Shown piece by piece: positions 12,919-24,605 of a DNA stretch of 64,000 bases. The notes under the pieces are model-generated. The model was given only the letters and a program-made list of their open reading frames with translations, did not search any database and had not been told where the DNA came from. The first letter of the stretch is position 1. Each line of letters starts with the position of its first letter. The stretch comes from Baylisascaris procyonis (Eukaryota > Nematoda > Chromadorea > Rhabditida > Ascarididae), in contig JAZARR010000200.1 of assembly GCA_037389465.1 (NCBI GenBank), positions 4,223,501 through 4,287,500 of the forward strand, written 5' to 3'. Position numbers and translations under genes: made by a program.

Positions 12919-15900
12919 CTGAAAGCCACCGGGATAGTTACTGTTTCAACTCTTTAATTCTAGCGACTTGTTCCGTTGCGCCTACTGAGAATGGTCCCTA
13001 GAAACACCTCCATAATATTTTGGGATATTCAGCGTACTCACTACAGAAATAAGCCAGGGGACATTTAAACAATAACACAGCGTTGCTGAAAAGAGGCAAG
13101 ACACTCTCTCGCCAAATCGATCTACAGGAAATGGAGCATTTTAACACAGCTTTTAGTTGTCCGCTGTAGTTGTTCAACAAATTAACTAAAGGCACAATGA
13201 GAAGCATTGTCATACTTCTACATCAACAGAATTCCTGGTCGTTTACGCAGTACTATTTTATTCTATTATGCGCAATAATGAATGATATCATCCAAGTTTA
13301 TGCAGCTATTCATACTCGAATCAAAACAACCACTCATAACTATTTGCCCATTTACCGCATAAGAAATTGCATTAGCCAAAGGTCATCCAACGGAGGTGTA
13401 GCGCGAACATCGTTTATATGTCAAAAAATCTACAGTTTGCGAACTTTCACTAAGTCATAGATGCGCAACTCAGTACCATCTAAATCACGGAGCAATCAGG
13501 TTCTATGCAATAGGTGAAAAAAATAACGTTTGCACTTGAAACAAACAGGTGGGCATAAAAAACCAGTTCTATATGAAAATTTGTTCAATGATCGGTACAA
13601 AAGCGAGTTGCACCTGTACAAATTAAACACTTTAATTGTTAACTTCAGCTCCGGACAATCAAACTCTCTCAAAAATTCTAATTTCTGCTATCTCATCGAG
13701 TGAATCAGCACTCATATTCTGCCTGTATCGTCGCAAACAAAAGAATGCTGGAAGGTCAAAATGCTTGCGGCAACAAACACAACGATATAACGAGAGAAAG
13801 CACTTACCATCAGGTTGAAGTATTCGGCACATCCATTAATCGCACCAGGAATTACTCCGAAAATTGCTGAAACAATGAGAATATAGACCGCCGCTCTATT
13901 TGCCTGAAAAATATATTTTACCGTGAAATTTTAATTCATAAATAAATGCTCAACGTTAATATATATTATAAAAGATCACTACTATAGTTTGCTTTATGCA
14001 AATGTAATTCATTTCTAACTTTTTTAAACAACACAGCAGAACAACATGTACTGTCATAGGAAACAGATGAAGGACGACAGCAACCTACTCTGCCGTCATC
14101 TTTCATCTGCTTGCTATAACTATTACTGTTGACAGTGACACCTACTGTTATAACGGCATGAACTACAGAGAGCTGAGATATGCAAATCCTTAATCCTTTT
14201 ATCTCTCAATTACAACATTATTCTCATTCGAGTGAGTGAAATTGTTTTCCCAACCAATTGGCTTCGCAAGTTCAGTAACTGTAATGCCTCAATTAGATTT
14301 CGTCTTTTCCATGAAAGAGCCAGTATTGCTTTAGGCGATTCCCGTAAAGATGCTTAGAGTTTCCACATGTTTGTTGAATGATTTTCAAAGGTGCTTAATG
14401 TGAACCCTTGAAGTGAATATAGGTTTTTAAACGTTGAAGCATTTCAGAAAATTCTGTGACTTTTGGAATGTTAGAATCAGGTCAAGCTCTTGCAACATAT
14501 ACTAAGATTTGAAGTTCTGGAAACAGTCCAGGCAATTGAGGTTTCCAATGTCGTCTAGCGAGTTCATGCGCCGGACGAACACCAAATACTTGAGTGAAAG
14601 AACCTCGGCCGGCTTATACGACAGTTGCTGAAAGAGATCTTCCGAAATCACACACTGTTTCCTTCGACTGTCGCGAATTATCGCGATGTAGCGATGATTC
14701 ATGGCTGCATAAAGGATCAAAGAAGGCGCTACTAGACAAAGGTGCCAGTGGAAGTGTGGAGAGTCAACGCGAAAGAATGACGATTCTTAGCAACTCTCAC
14801 ACCTCCAAAAATGATGTACTGTCTCACTTCCTAACAAAGAATGTGTTATCCAAATGAACGAACCGAATAAGCCAACAAAGGGGAGAGCTCAACGATGTGA
14901 AAGCGTTCAACAGATTAGGAGAGTTAGTTGCGCATCGAGTTACGATAGCGAGTTGCGGTTGGAGATGCGCATCGAGTTACGATAGCGAGTTGCGGTTCGA
15001 GTTGCGCATCGAGTTACTATAGCGAGTTGCGGTTGCAGTGGCGGCTACAGACAGTTAGATCTCATTCGTCTCTCTGTCTTCTTTCGATTTCGATATTTAT
15101 TCGTCTGCTTCGATATTAGCTCTCCTCTAATTCGATATTTATTCACTGACTTCGATATTTTCCGACGATCGACTTCAAAACTTATTCACTAAGTTTCGAT
15201 ATTTGTTCGCCGATCGACTTCGATATTCACTATTTAATCTCCTCGATACTCTTTCGCTGGGCAATCCGATTCTATTCGACATCGCTTCAACTTTGCTAAC
15301 GGCCCGGTCCAAATTTCGTCCTCGACAGTAATTTCGATTTCATTCGAACATCAACACGATTTTCGCCTTGCGGTCAGTTGTGCATTCGTTTAAACCATCA
15401 ATTATAAAAATACCGCTTTGTTTGCCGCTTGCGTTCCGCGGTCGCTACATCGACCAAATGACTTTTATCGGATGTATTCGAAATTTAATCAGCCTGAATC
15501 GAAATAAAAATTCTTTCCACCTAAAACCGCAATCTGCGTTAACAGTTCTAGTAATAAGGCTGGCCTAAACGCACGATTGTATTTAATCTGTGGGACAATC
15601 CAAGGACGCATGAGTCGTTCTGAAGCCTCTGGGCGCCTAGGAATGCCACTGAGAAGTAAACATTACTTTTAGAGGATGACTTCTCGAATGCAATCATCAA
15701 GCATGTGCATATGGAAAAACGAAGAAATTCGGCTCACAGATTTATCGCCGAATAGACGTTGTTCTTGTAAAATTTGTCGACTGCGCTCCGAGCGCAGTTT
15801 TTCCAACCCAATTACGATTCCAATCGTGAACATACATGACACAAAGTTTACAGCTGTATTCGACAATCCCCAATAGACGCGAAATTCCTGAAATCCACTT

Positions 15901-18421
15901 CATTAAAAATTTCTCTACATTTTGATTTCGTTCATGAGGTGAGGTGATCATTTTGTTGCGAAGTTCGTTGATGTCACATCTGACTCACTAGGTTCTCATC
16001 TATGCAGCAATGGTTCCGTTTTCATATTACACCACTTACTCGCAACGTTCATCACCCTCCACACTGAACCCTGCATGGAGCAGCGGTGAAACGAATGATC
16101 GACATGTGCACCAGCCAACAAGGGCGCCGGATGACAGAACTGATGGTTCACCGTATGCCACGCGTCAAAACCGCCCGCGATCAGCGAACTGCGTAGGATA
16201 AAGGAAGCATTGCGAAATTTCATCACTCAGCGACTATACCATCCGAGAGCATTTATCGGTTAGAAGAGGAAAAACCTTATGCCACATAGCCAGGTTCAGC
16301 CAGGTTCTTCCTTATAGAAGAGATATCCTAGAGTTGACCGTTCATTGTGTCTACTAATATTGATTAACACTGCATCTACTAAAAAATTTTATCATTCGTC
16401 TGTAAAAAAAAATCCTCTCACTTACGGTGGATGTGAAACACGCGAACGAAGGGCATGTGGGGGATGGTCGAAGAGGTGAAAGTAGAAAAAGCATGAAGCA
16501 GTCGAATAGTGCCATCAACACAGATAATATAAAACCGAATATAAAATATCTGAAATTTAAACGTCTACAAAAGAAATATTGAGTACGCTCTAGGATATAG
16601 TAAAGCATACCGGAAAAAGTTTCCAGGATAATGGTTGCCTTATTTCATCACTATAATTGTGAGGAATGCAAATTAACTACTGCTGCGGGAAGAATTCATA
16701 AAGTAAATCAAAATGTCAACATAAGATTAGAAAAAAAAAAACAAAAAACAAAGCTATGAACCTTTTTCGTTCAAGTGTGTAATACTTCATCGGGAAATAG
16801 ATTGCAATGATCCTGTCAACGGCAATGAAAGTCGTTATCGTACAACCGGACTTCATTAACGCAGCCGGTAGACCACCAAATCCGATCACGAGCCTTTCTT
16901 CATAGTTGAATGCTTGTCCTGATTTTTTTGAAATTTTCATTACACTCCTAGCACAAATCTCCGAGTCATCTATTCTTGAACATTGGCGGCCCAATACAAA
17001 CCAGGGGGAACGAGTATCTCAGATAAGTATAATCTATGTCTAGCTCATAAACTATGCCTTAACTTCACATTATTGCATCATTGCAGTTTACATTCGCTGA
17101 CATTGGTGAGCTCGTCCGCTTGTTTTCGCTTTTCTTCCCAACTTCCATTTCAGACAATTTTGCGCTTTTCAGTTTAGCTTCAGGATGCTTGAGACCAGGT
17201 TCAGGGCGAGTTAAGGCTGCGGGTCAAGGAATATCAATAGTCACTGAACTTTAAGGAGATCCCACCTTAGGAAAATCTGTCGGTCGCTATCAACGTGCTT
17301 TTTGGTCGGTTGCTATCTTTCAAAACCTCATTTTTCCAGGGCCAAATCCAACAGATGCAGAATGCACGCAAGTCTTCCATGCAATCAAATTTTCATAGCT
17401 CATATAGAAATTCGTGGATTACTCTGAACATGATGGGAGAGGTCAGCTTTTAGTTCATATCGTTTAGACTAGCTTCAAGCAGACACCATTGGCCACAAGA
17501 CTGATAAATACACGCTTATGTACAGGCATGACGCTGTCACATTTCGCTTCTCCACAGCAGTCTGCAAGTGCACGTATAACGGCTTCAGAAAGCACTCTCA
17601 TTCCTTCCCATCGTAATAGATGGAACGTAAGAGAAAACCTCAAGTAATGGAGAGGTTATCTTGGAAGAATTCAAAGAGTGGAGTGAATCGTCGGTATATA
17701 GCGTGGGGCCACCGCAGGGAACAAATTGGCACCGATAAGCCCTGACACTAATGACAGCTTGACGATCGGATTTTTGTACACGGATTGAGAACTTTGCATT
17801 TCATGAGCACTTCACTTCGAAATCACCCAGTCTGCTCGCTCTTAAGAAAGAGTGGTCGGTTTTGTCACTTTTGTTTGTCGCATAAAAATTTATGTCTTTT
17901 TGAGAAAATGTGATCTTCCTGGGCCAATCCCTTACAGGTATCGATGTCTGAAACTACAATCCATAGTCCATGATTCTCTTGCCCAGTCACTGTAGTTGCA
18001 GTTCCCCTTTCCCTCATCCTTCGTCAATCTTCATAAGGAAATTTAATTTTGAAGTGGCATCTTTCATGGACAACCTGTCCCTTCATGCCAACATGGTGAG
18101 CAACCATAGCTGAAATTCAAGACTACCATATACTATATTTAACGTTTCACTGCATGACAACTTGAGCTGTCTTATATAAGTGAAGAAATGTTTACCATCG
18201 GGGACCCAGCCAATGATCAATACGACCAAATACGGTAATGAGAGAACTGCATATACAAAGTCGATCAACGCCAAAGATATGAGCATAATGAGGTTGTCGT
18301 TTCCTCGTAGTGCTTTGCAACTCAAATACGCAACAACAACGATTAAATTGGCGAATATTTGCAAGATGCAGAATGCGAAAAGAAGAATATCGACCAGTAA
18401 TGTCATAGTATTTGATACCAT
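12721..18421 (-). CDS. Serpentine chemoreceptor (7TM GPCR), Srbc-like, complete gene of six exons
   Basis: I reconstruct a 316-residue receptor from six exons on the minus strand: 18421-18196, 16918-16762, 16549-16426, 15887-15738, 13903-13808 and 12918-12721. Phases run 1, 2, 0, 0, 0 and every junction is in frame. Acceptors are mostly TTTCAG; donors include GTAAAC, GTAAGT and GTGAGC. TM1 and TM2 lie in exon 1. TM3, with VDRIIAIYFP at residues 109-118 (a DRY-like motif), is in exon 2. TM4 and a Cys-containing loop (PTCPSFACF) are in exon 3, and TM5 after FRVYWGLSN in exon 4. TM6, starting ANRAAVYIL, is exon 5, and TM7 with SGVSHAFVFGMAH is in exon 6. Nematode serpentine receptors are chemosensory GPCRs, usually of ciliated neurons. 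The family subtype is from memory of motifs and could be a sister class. An upstream paralogue begins at 594, so this is a tandem pair. Confidence 0.85.
13808..13903 (-). CDS. Chemoreceptor exon 5 (TM6)
   Basis: A 32-codon exon reads ANRAAVYILIVSAIFG, then VIPGAINGCAEYFNLM. It lies between the acceptor TTTTTCAG and the donor GATG|GTAAGT, phase 0 at both ends. The ANR start of TM6 is typical of this receptor group. Confidence 0.87.
14064..14109. repeat. Imperfect inverted repeat (hairpin)
   Basis: CAGATGAAGGACGACAG (14064-14080) pairs with CTGCCGTCATCTTTCATCTG (14090-14109) with a few mismatches and a loop of about nine bases. It lies in the intron between chemoreceptor exons 4 and 5 and may be a small palindromic element. 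Confidence 0.55.
14502..14703 (-). other. Exon-like open frame inside a chemoreceptor intron, unrecognised
   Basis: The segment follows a plausible acceptor (CCTTTATGCAG) and stays open for about 66 codons to TAG. Its composition is balanced and rich in Arg and Leu, containing RYIAIIRDSRRKQCV and EVLSLKYLVFVRRMNS. It sits on the chemoreceptor's coding strand, but exons 4 and 5 of that gene join without it and phase 0 is kept. I do not recognise the product. It may be a decayed mobile-element fragment or chance. Confidence 0.2.
14930..15040. repeat. Tandem repeat, three units of 37 bp
   Basis: Three head-to-tail copies start at 14930, 14967 and 15004. Each contains GCGCATCGAGTTACGATAGC followed by GAGTTGCGGTT, with only a few differences between copies. 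The array is more GC-rich than its surroundings and lies in the 1.8-kb intron between chemoreceptor exons 4 and 5. Confidence 0.93.
15083..15235. repeat. Degenerate TTCGATATTTATTC array
   Basis: The motif TTCGATATT recurs at irregular spacing at least six times, often followed by TATTC and by GATCGACTTC. It follows the 37-bp array directly. The two may belong to one inserted element, for example a terminal repeat of a retroelement, but no coding part of such an element is visible. Confidence 0.7.
15738..15887 (-). CDS. Chemoreceptor exon 4 (TM5)
   Basis: The acceptor GGATTTCAG opens a 50-codon exon reading EFRVYWGLSNTAVNF, a hydrophobic segment, then a basic cytoplasmic loop rich in Arg. The donor is TCT|GTGAGC. 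Phases are 0 at both ends. Confidence 0.87.
16426..16549 (-). CDS. Chemoreceptor exon 3 (TM4 and Cys loop)
   Basis: The acceptor AAATTTCAG and donor CCACC|GTAAGT bracket a frame reading YFIFGFILSVLMALFD followed by LLSPLRPSPTCPSFACF. Entry is phase 2 and exit is phase 0. Confidence 0.87.
16762..16918 (-). CDS. Chemoreceptor exon 2 (TM3, DRY-like motif)
   Basis: The acceptor AAAATCAG precedes GACAAGCATTC, and reading from phase 1 gives GQAFNYEERLV followed by TM3 and VDRIIAIYFPMKYY. The donor AAAAAG|GTTCAT is weaker than consensus but gives the phase needed by exon 3. Confidence 0.85.
18196..18421 (-). CDS. Chemoreceptor exon 1 (TM1-TM2)
   Basis: The exon starts at the ATG of MVSNTMTLLV and ends at the donor GATG|GTAAAC, phase 1. 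The paralogous exon at 369-594 starts at the same ATG and lacks an AG immediately before it, which supports this ATG as the start rather than a continuation of an upstream exon. Confidence 0.85.
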
Positions 18422-21400
18422 CTCTGCAATATTTCTTCACATTCATAATTCAGTAGTTATTGCCAGCTATATAGAGGTTTGCATCATCGTTACAACTGAC
18501 ATGCCTAATACAGCACCTATCATAGTGCTCCATAATAAAGCATCTATCATAATGCCTCATTTCCTAACGGACTGCTGTTATTGGATGCAGATGAAAACAG
18601 CTTCACTATTTGGGTGTGAATGGAACATACCGGAGGGCTGCAATAATAGGAACCCAGACATATGTTCAACGCCATGAGGTTAAAACCAAACTGAGGCACT
18701 CGCAATAGGTGAGAAGAGCATCACCTCAAATAACAAAAATCGACACGAATTGATGTTGTTCTTTTGTCTTTTTTGCCCAAGCTTGTGAATGATGACTTCG
18801 CTGCATATGGTCAGAGACGAAACACATATCCTACTTTGAATCTTCAAGCAATTCTCAGCGTCCTCAGAGGCCTGATTTGTGGGAAAACTTCGGTTTGATG
18901 TTAGATTAATGCATCGAAAGACAAACGACATAATGCAGCAAAACTTAATATCTAATGCACTTCTCACCGCCGTCTTACGAAACGCGAGACTGCTGTTGTG
19001 TTGCATTTGCCATATCATTCGTAATGAACTCAACAACCTCAGTAGTTTTTTTGCTTGTTTTCACGTCTAAAAACGACCTTCAAAGAACGTCAAGGGAGAT
19101 TCGAGAGGATATGTTAGGAAAACTGTGTCTCATCTCAGAAGATCAGTTGCAGAAAAGGTTTCAGAAAATGGAGCGAGCACGGCAGTCGGTACTAGAAAAG
19201 CACTGGCACTGAAATTGTTCTGAACGCAACAACACCAGGTAACAATGCGAAGAAAACAGTGAACTTTAATCAGCAAAGATTCTGTCTCTGTTTGAACACA
19301 TCTCTTAAAGCCCTAAGTGGTTCGCAATTCTCGATTACTTTCTGTTAAGCATCACAACAGCTCCCGTACATGATTGAGATACTTACGTAACGTCGTTAAT
19401 TCGCTGCCACACGGCAGGTAGTCCTCAAACGTACGGCCGCACTGAGGTCACTAATTTTGCTGACGAATTTCGAGTGCAATGAAAGATTTTGTAATTAAAT
19501 GCATGAAAACTCGTTACTTACATATGAAATAGCACTTTCGAGAGAACAACAGAATCACGCAAGAATACCTATCATGATATATGCCTTCCCACTGCGGTCA
19601 CCTGACTAATAAATTCACAAATCTATGAAAAAATAATAAAATATCTATGAATAGTACCTGCAGAGCTTAACCGATTTATGCGCTGAGTGGATCTTTCAGA
19701 AAGATACTTTTCTACCTGAGCATAGTTTCGTGAAATGTAAAACCAATTAGTACGAAAAGGCGTGCTAATTTTCTGAGCAGTCTATATATTTGCAGAGTTT
19801 TCAAAGATGATTTTGACACTGAAGACAAGCAACATAAGGAACCGATGCAGTCATTTCGCTATAAAGAATAAAGAGGTGCTCGAACTTTTTGGGTGTTGAG
19901 GTTAATGTAGGCCAAAGTGAAAAGTAGCATAAGACATGTGTCGAAAGTGCCACTGTAAGGACAAATTTCAACAACTCTATATTTGGTGGCTTTTGACTTA
20001 TGAATAAGGAAAAAGGCAGAGACACATATTTCAATGCGGGTCCCGTGTACTTGCTGTTACAAAAATACTTCCCACAGGTACATAGGAAAAATAGAGCGGC
20101 AACCATGGTCTTCTTGGAATCGTGCAATTTCCTTCACGCTGATCGTTAACTGCTAGATGCTCTAAGTAAAAAAAAAAGTCGTTATGCAGCTTCTTTCGTT
20201 GATCATACCTTTTGGCTTGTTCTCATGAAATGTAATTTACTATCCAACGCACAAATATATGATCAGTTTCTGTTCACAGTACCCCTCTCAACACCTAATC
20301 ACGTCAGTTCTTTTCGTCTACACAGTAATAACCTTTACCCTCTTCAGGAAATTTTTCTTTGGAACAAAGAACGGAAAATGTGATTGTTGTTTAGTTGCTC
20401 TAAGATACGGCTGTTTACTGTCATCACAGAAAACAGTTGAGGAGACTCATGTTGATCTCCTGTGTGCGCAATCTTCCAAAGCCATTATAAAAAATATTAG
20501 CCGGTTCATAACACCAAAGTTCCTAATGGTGAATAGATCCTTATGTCGAGCCATATGACTGTCTGATCAGCAATCGCATTTAATTTAAAAAAAAAGAAGG
20601 AACCAAAGAAATCAGGTCAAAATAAACAATATTGACTGATGAGTGATTCTTGCCAAGCAATATTTTAGTATAGTTTATTACTTTCCAACGGTTACCTTCA
20701 GTAAATCATCGCTTTAAAAATCCGATCGATTAGTTACTTTGATTGCGAACAGTAGAAAGTACTAACAAACTTTGAGGCATTAGGCGAAAATCGGTAGAAT
20801 ATCGATGTTATCGCAAGAAAGGATGATGAAAAAGCGAATGTGCTCACAGCTATATATACATTAAAACGGAAGCGATTTCATAGATGATGACATAGAAATT
20901 TGAAGTTTCATGCGCACTAATCGAGAACAAAACTTCAAAGACGAGAAGAACGGCTATAGAACAAGAAGCTTAGCAATTTTTCTTTTTTTTTTCCAAAACA
21001 AAGCCTCATGATTGTTTTTCATTGATCTCACACACGCAGTTACCTTTTACACGCAAGCGATATTGTGAACAATATGATTGAAGAAAACAATTCTAAAACA
21101 AATGCCTTTGATGGTTGATTTTTGGCAACGCTCAAAGAACTTTCAAAAGTCATTTTCTAGAGCTTTCTGCCGCAGTGTCCCCATAAACGCTAATGCTACC
21201 TAATGATCACGACGTCATCTCACCATATTCAATTCAATAGCATATTAATTATTTCGCGAACTCATTGGTCTCTCAGCTCGAAAGACGAAAAGTGGAACTA
21301 AATGATATGCGAGGAGCAGAGGTACAGCTAATCTAGTCAGTGCGCTCACAATTTTGTCTAAGGTAGGATGAAAACGTTTCCTGAGAAAGCGAAGCCGATT

Positions 21401-24161
21401 CTTTCAATTTATCTCTGAGGTAGTTTGTTTTCGAAATGAAGTTCAAGAACAAACGGATCGCATTTCACTCTCAACATGAAGCAAAACGTAGTTGAGCTTA
21501 TCCATTAGTAAGAATACTCAGTGCTCGACGAGCAAAAGCATTCGGAATTTGCGGGGGATTTCGTTCATACAAAATTAATGCTTTCAAACTGTAATTTTCT
21601 GCTCCGAAATTGATACTTAACACGCTATCGTTATATCAAAATTAGTCGACGAATAGCTCCACAAATAAGACCATTCTGTATCTCTTAGTTATATTATTTG
21701 AAAGCGAATATAGCTGTATTGTTAGCGACATTCAAATCTACCTCACCGGAGTATAGTTTATTATCACCACTTTCCACCAAACAATTTACTCACGCTTGAA
21801 GTTCTCCTTGTACGATATCTTTTCAAACATAGATGATTGTCCACAACCAACTCTCCGTTTCGCAAATAAAATTATCGTCATGAAGAAGATGGAAGGGACT
21901 AAACTCCTCCAGCGCATTTTGTGCATGATCTTCGCAAAAAGCCCATCTAGACAACAATAATTCGATCTGTGTGTATGTATATATGTCTAGGAGGTTGTCT
22001 GTCTTCGCTATTTCCACCGCATAAACAACTAAAGTTATACTAGTAAAACCGAATTAACGTCAACAATAGTATGAGTGGTATCGAGAAATTGACCATGTTG
22101 TTCGTGATTTATCAGCTGCGACATTCACATTGGTATTTAGATTTCGCGCACTTTTTCTTTCACATTCATTTGGTGCGATTCGATACTAAGAAATCTTCCA
22201 CTGAGTAAATTCACACGTTTTCTGTTTTACAAGAGAAATCGATGAATTATTTCAGTGATTTTTGAACTGTAATGGGAACATCTCATATGTCTGATAGGTT
22301 GTAAAAAGCGCTTATGGTGGTGGCTCAAGTAGTGTTTATATGAAATTGTTACTTATGGCTATGCAATTACTGTCTTCAGTAAAGTTTTTAAATCGTAGAC
22401 GCCAATGCAATGATGCTCATAACTGACGGTCAAGCATGGCTTGTGAACTGCAGTGATGCTTTTAATGAACGCTCGAAGGAAATGTTCCCCATGCGAGGTT
22501 GCTGGAAACATTTCGCAGTATTGCTAGAATGAAACAAATTTTCATAACAACCGATGAAAGCGATTTAGAATCTACTCTATAGGAGCAACTGCTTTGAAAA
22601 AAATGGAAATTATATTTGAGGAGAAGCATCAAATCTTTAAGAAACTTTTCTCGCAAAGAGATCTGCGAACACATGCGGCCTTAACACTTCAATCTCAATT
22701 TCTCTTAGCTTTTTCACAGACTATCGATCGTTATCACTACAGAAGCGATATTGATCATGATATACAGAAAATTATTGCATGACTCGGGAAAATTATTTTT
22801 TTTTTTTGATTTCTCTAAAAAAAAAATCAGCAGTTCCCTCGTCATCGGCATAACAAAATGCTATCTGGAATGCCTCATTCTTGAATTTGATGAATGCTAC
22901 GGCATTCCAAACATTCAATAAGAACTTTTTCAATCAAAGTAGAATACAATAATTTTTCTTGCTGCTGACAAACCTGTATAGGTGTTACAACCAACTAACA
23001 CTAAAGTACACTTTTATAACTGTTTCAGATATCTCTGCCATAAATACTTTATGGTTAAGAACGTTGATTTTTAGCAATGAAACTTCCCTTGACGTACGTT
23101 ACACCTACAAAGTGATATTGTTAACTCGTCGGCGTGCTAATGAATGCACGAAAATGCTCTCAAGATTGAAAACGATATCAGGTTAGGGCACTACGAAATT
23201 TAGCACCAAAGACAACTCGTTTACAAGGAAGAAAATCCGACAGATATGCGAATGATACAAATATTAGCACTGATATTAGCATCGACAGAATTTCCTTCTG
23301 TAGTTAAGAAGGTAAGCACGTTGCTCTCATGCGGCCAGGAGAACTAGGAGGGGGAGCGGCTCAAGGAAGCTTAAAGGACGTGGTCACACAGCCATATGCT
23401 GGGCCATTATTGAAGATGGAAAAGCTCCCACCATCCCTCATCTTTTTTGACAACTCCATGAGGTGCAAATATCGCATTGTGCGCACGAGCGTAGAGAGAG
23501 ATAGAGACTCAGGAAGCATTACCTAGATTCTGATAGTTTGAGAATTAAAGTTTGGTGTTTCACAGAATAAAATACTAACTAAGCAATATCGGTGGAAAGT
23601 GATAGAGGTGATCAAGTGGGATGGTTACAAAAAAGAGATCTATATGTTTGTATGTCTGTGTGTCTTTCTAACAGTCTCTACTTTGGAACCGCTCAATCAA
23701 GAGTTACGAAATTTGGAACTCACATAACTCAGCTCAGTGGTTTGCACACCACCATCCACGCTGACCCAAAACGGTTAAAAGAATTGTGGAACCTTGAGTT
23801 TTGCATGCATTTCTCACTGGTCCGGCCAGAAAAGTCTAATCATTTGGAAATGATCTATCTGCACAATTAATTTATTCGACTAAAGCAGAAAGGCTTTTTA
23901 CATTCCACATTTCTTACTTTTGTTGATAAGCTGTGAAAGTGACTTATCAGATTATCGGGTCGCAAGAACGGTGTTGATTGCTTTGGCACAGTTTTTAGCC
24001 TATTTCTTTCGGCAGGCCTCATTTATTGCAATTCAAAGATCAAGACATAAATCATCAAGAATTTTCTCTGATGGTTGGGAATTTTTCCTAGTTAATCATT
24101 TAAAAAAAATTTGTTCGAGATTTTTGCAAGCAAAATGAAACCTTTCATCAGCACATTCGAT

Positions 24162-24605
24162 TTAATTGATACTCATCGTTAGATTCTTGAATATCTTCAA
24201 TATATAAAATGTTACACTCATTAGGAACAGTTCGAATAATATGAATACGATGTTGTATGCCCGTATTAGTATTTGGAAAGGCGCCTCGGTGAGTAGGAGT
24301 TTCCATGATGCGATTGATGAATCATATCCCGCATGGTAAAAGAGGAGCTTTTCCCTCACTTGATGGCCCTTTGAGGTGGATTCCATGCTCAGAAAACTCC
24401 CCGCGAAGCGCGAATTTATCTTTTTCGATCTAAGAGAGAATTTTTTCAGCTGCGAATGCAAAATTTCTGCTTTTAGCATTTTCCACGAAGATAAACAAAT
24501 ACATTGGGATCCTGCCAGGGCGGGAATCGTTTCCGGCAAGTCGTTTGCTGCAGCGGGGATTTTTTAGCGCCTAGCCCCCTACGAGAGAGGCCACTCTCGG
24601 ACAAA
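24162..24605 (-). other. Possible dispersed-repeat fragment with coding-like traces
   Basis: The minus strand is open for 125 codons (24539-24162), and a second frame reads on both sides of a stop with phrases such as EGKAPLLPCGI and ETPTHRGAFPNTN. The right part is unusually GC-rich, with short GC-rich inverted pieces around 24580-24600. Two overlapping coding-like frames separated by stops suggest a decayed repeat copy rather than a host gene. I cannot name the family. Confidence 0.25.

Noticed and set aside
18180..18677. A 165-codon plus-strand frame
   Set aside because: It is antisense to the first exon of the chemoreceptor and shows no family resemblance of its own.
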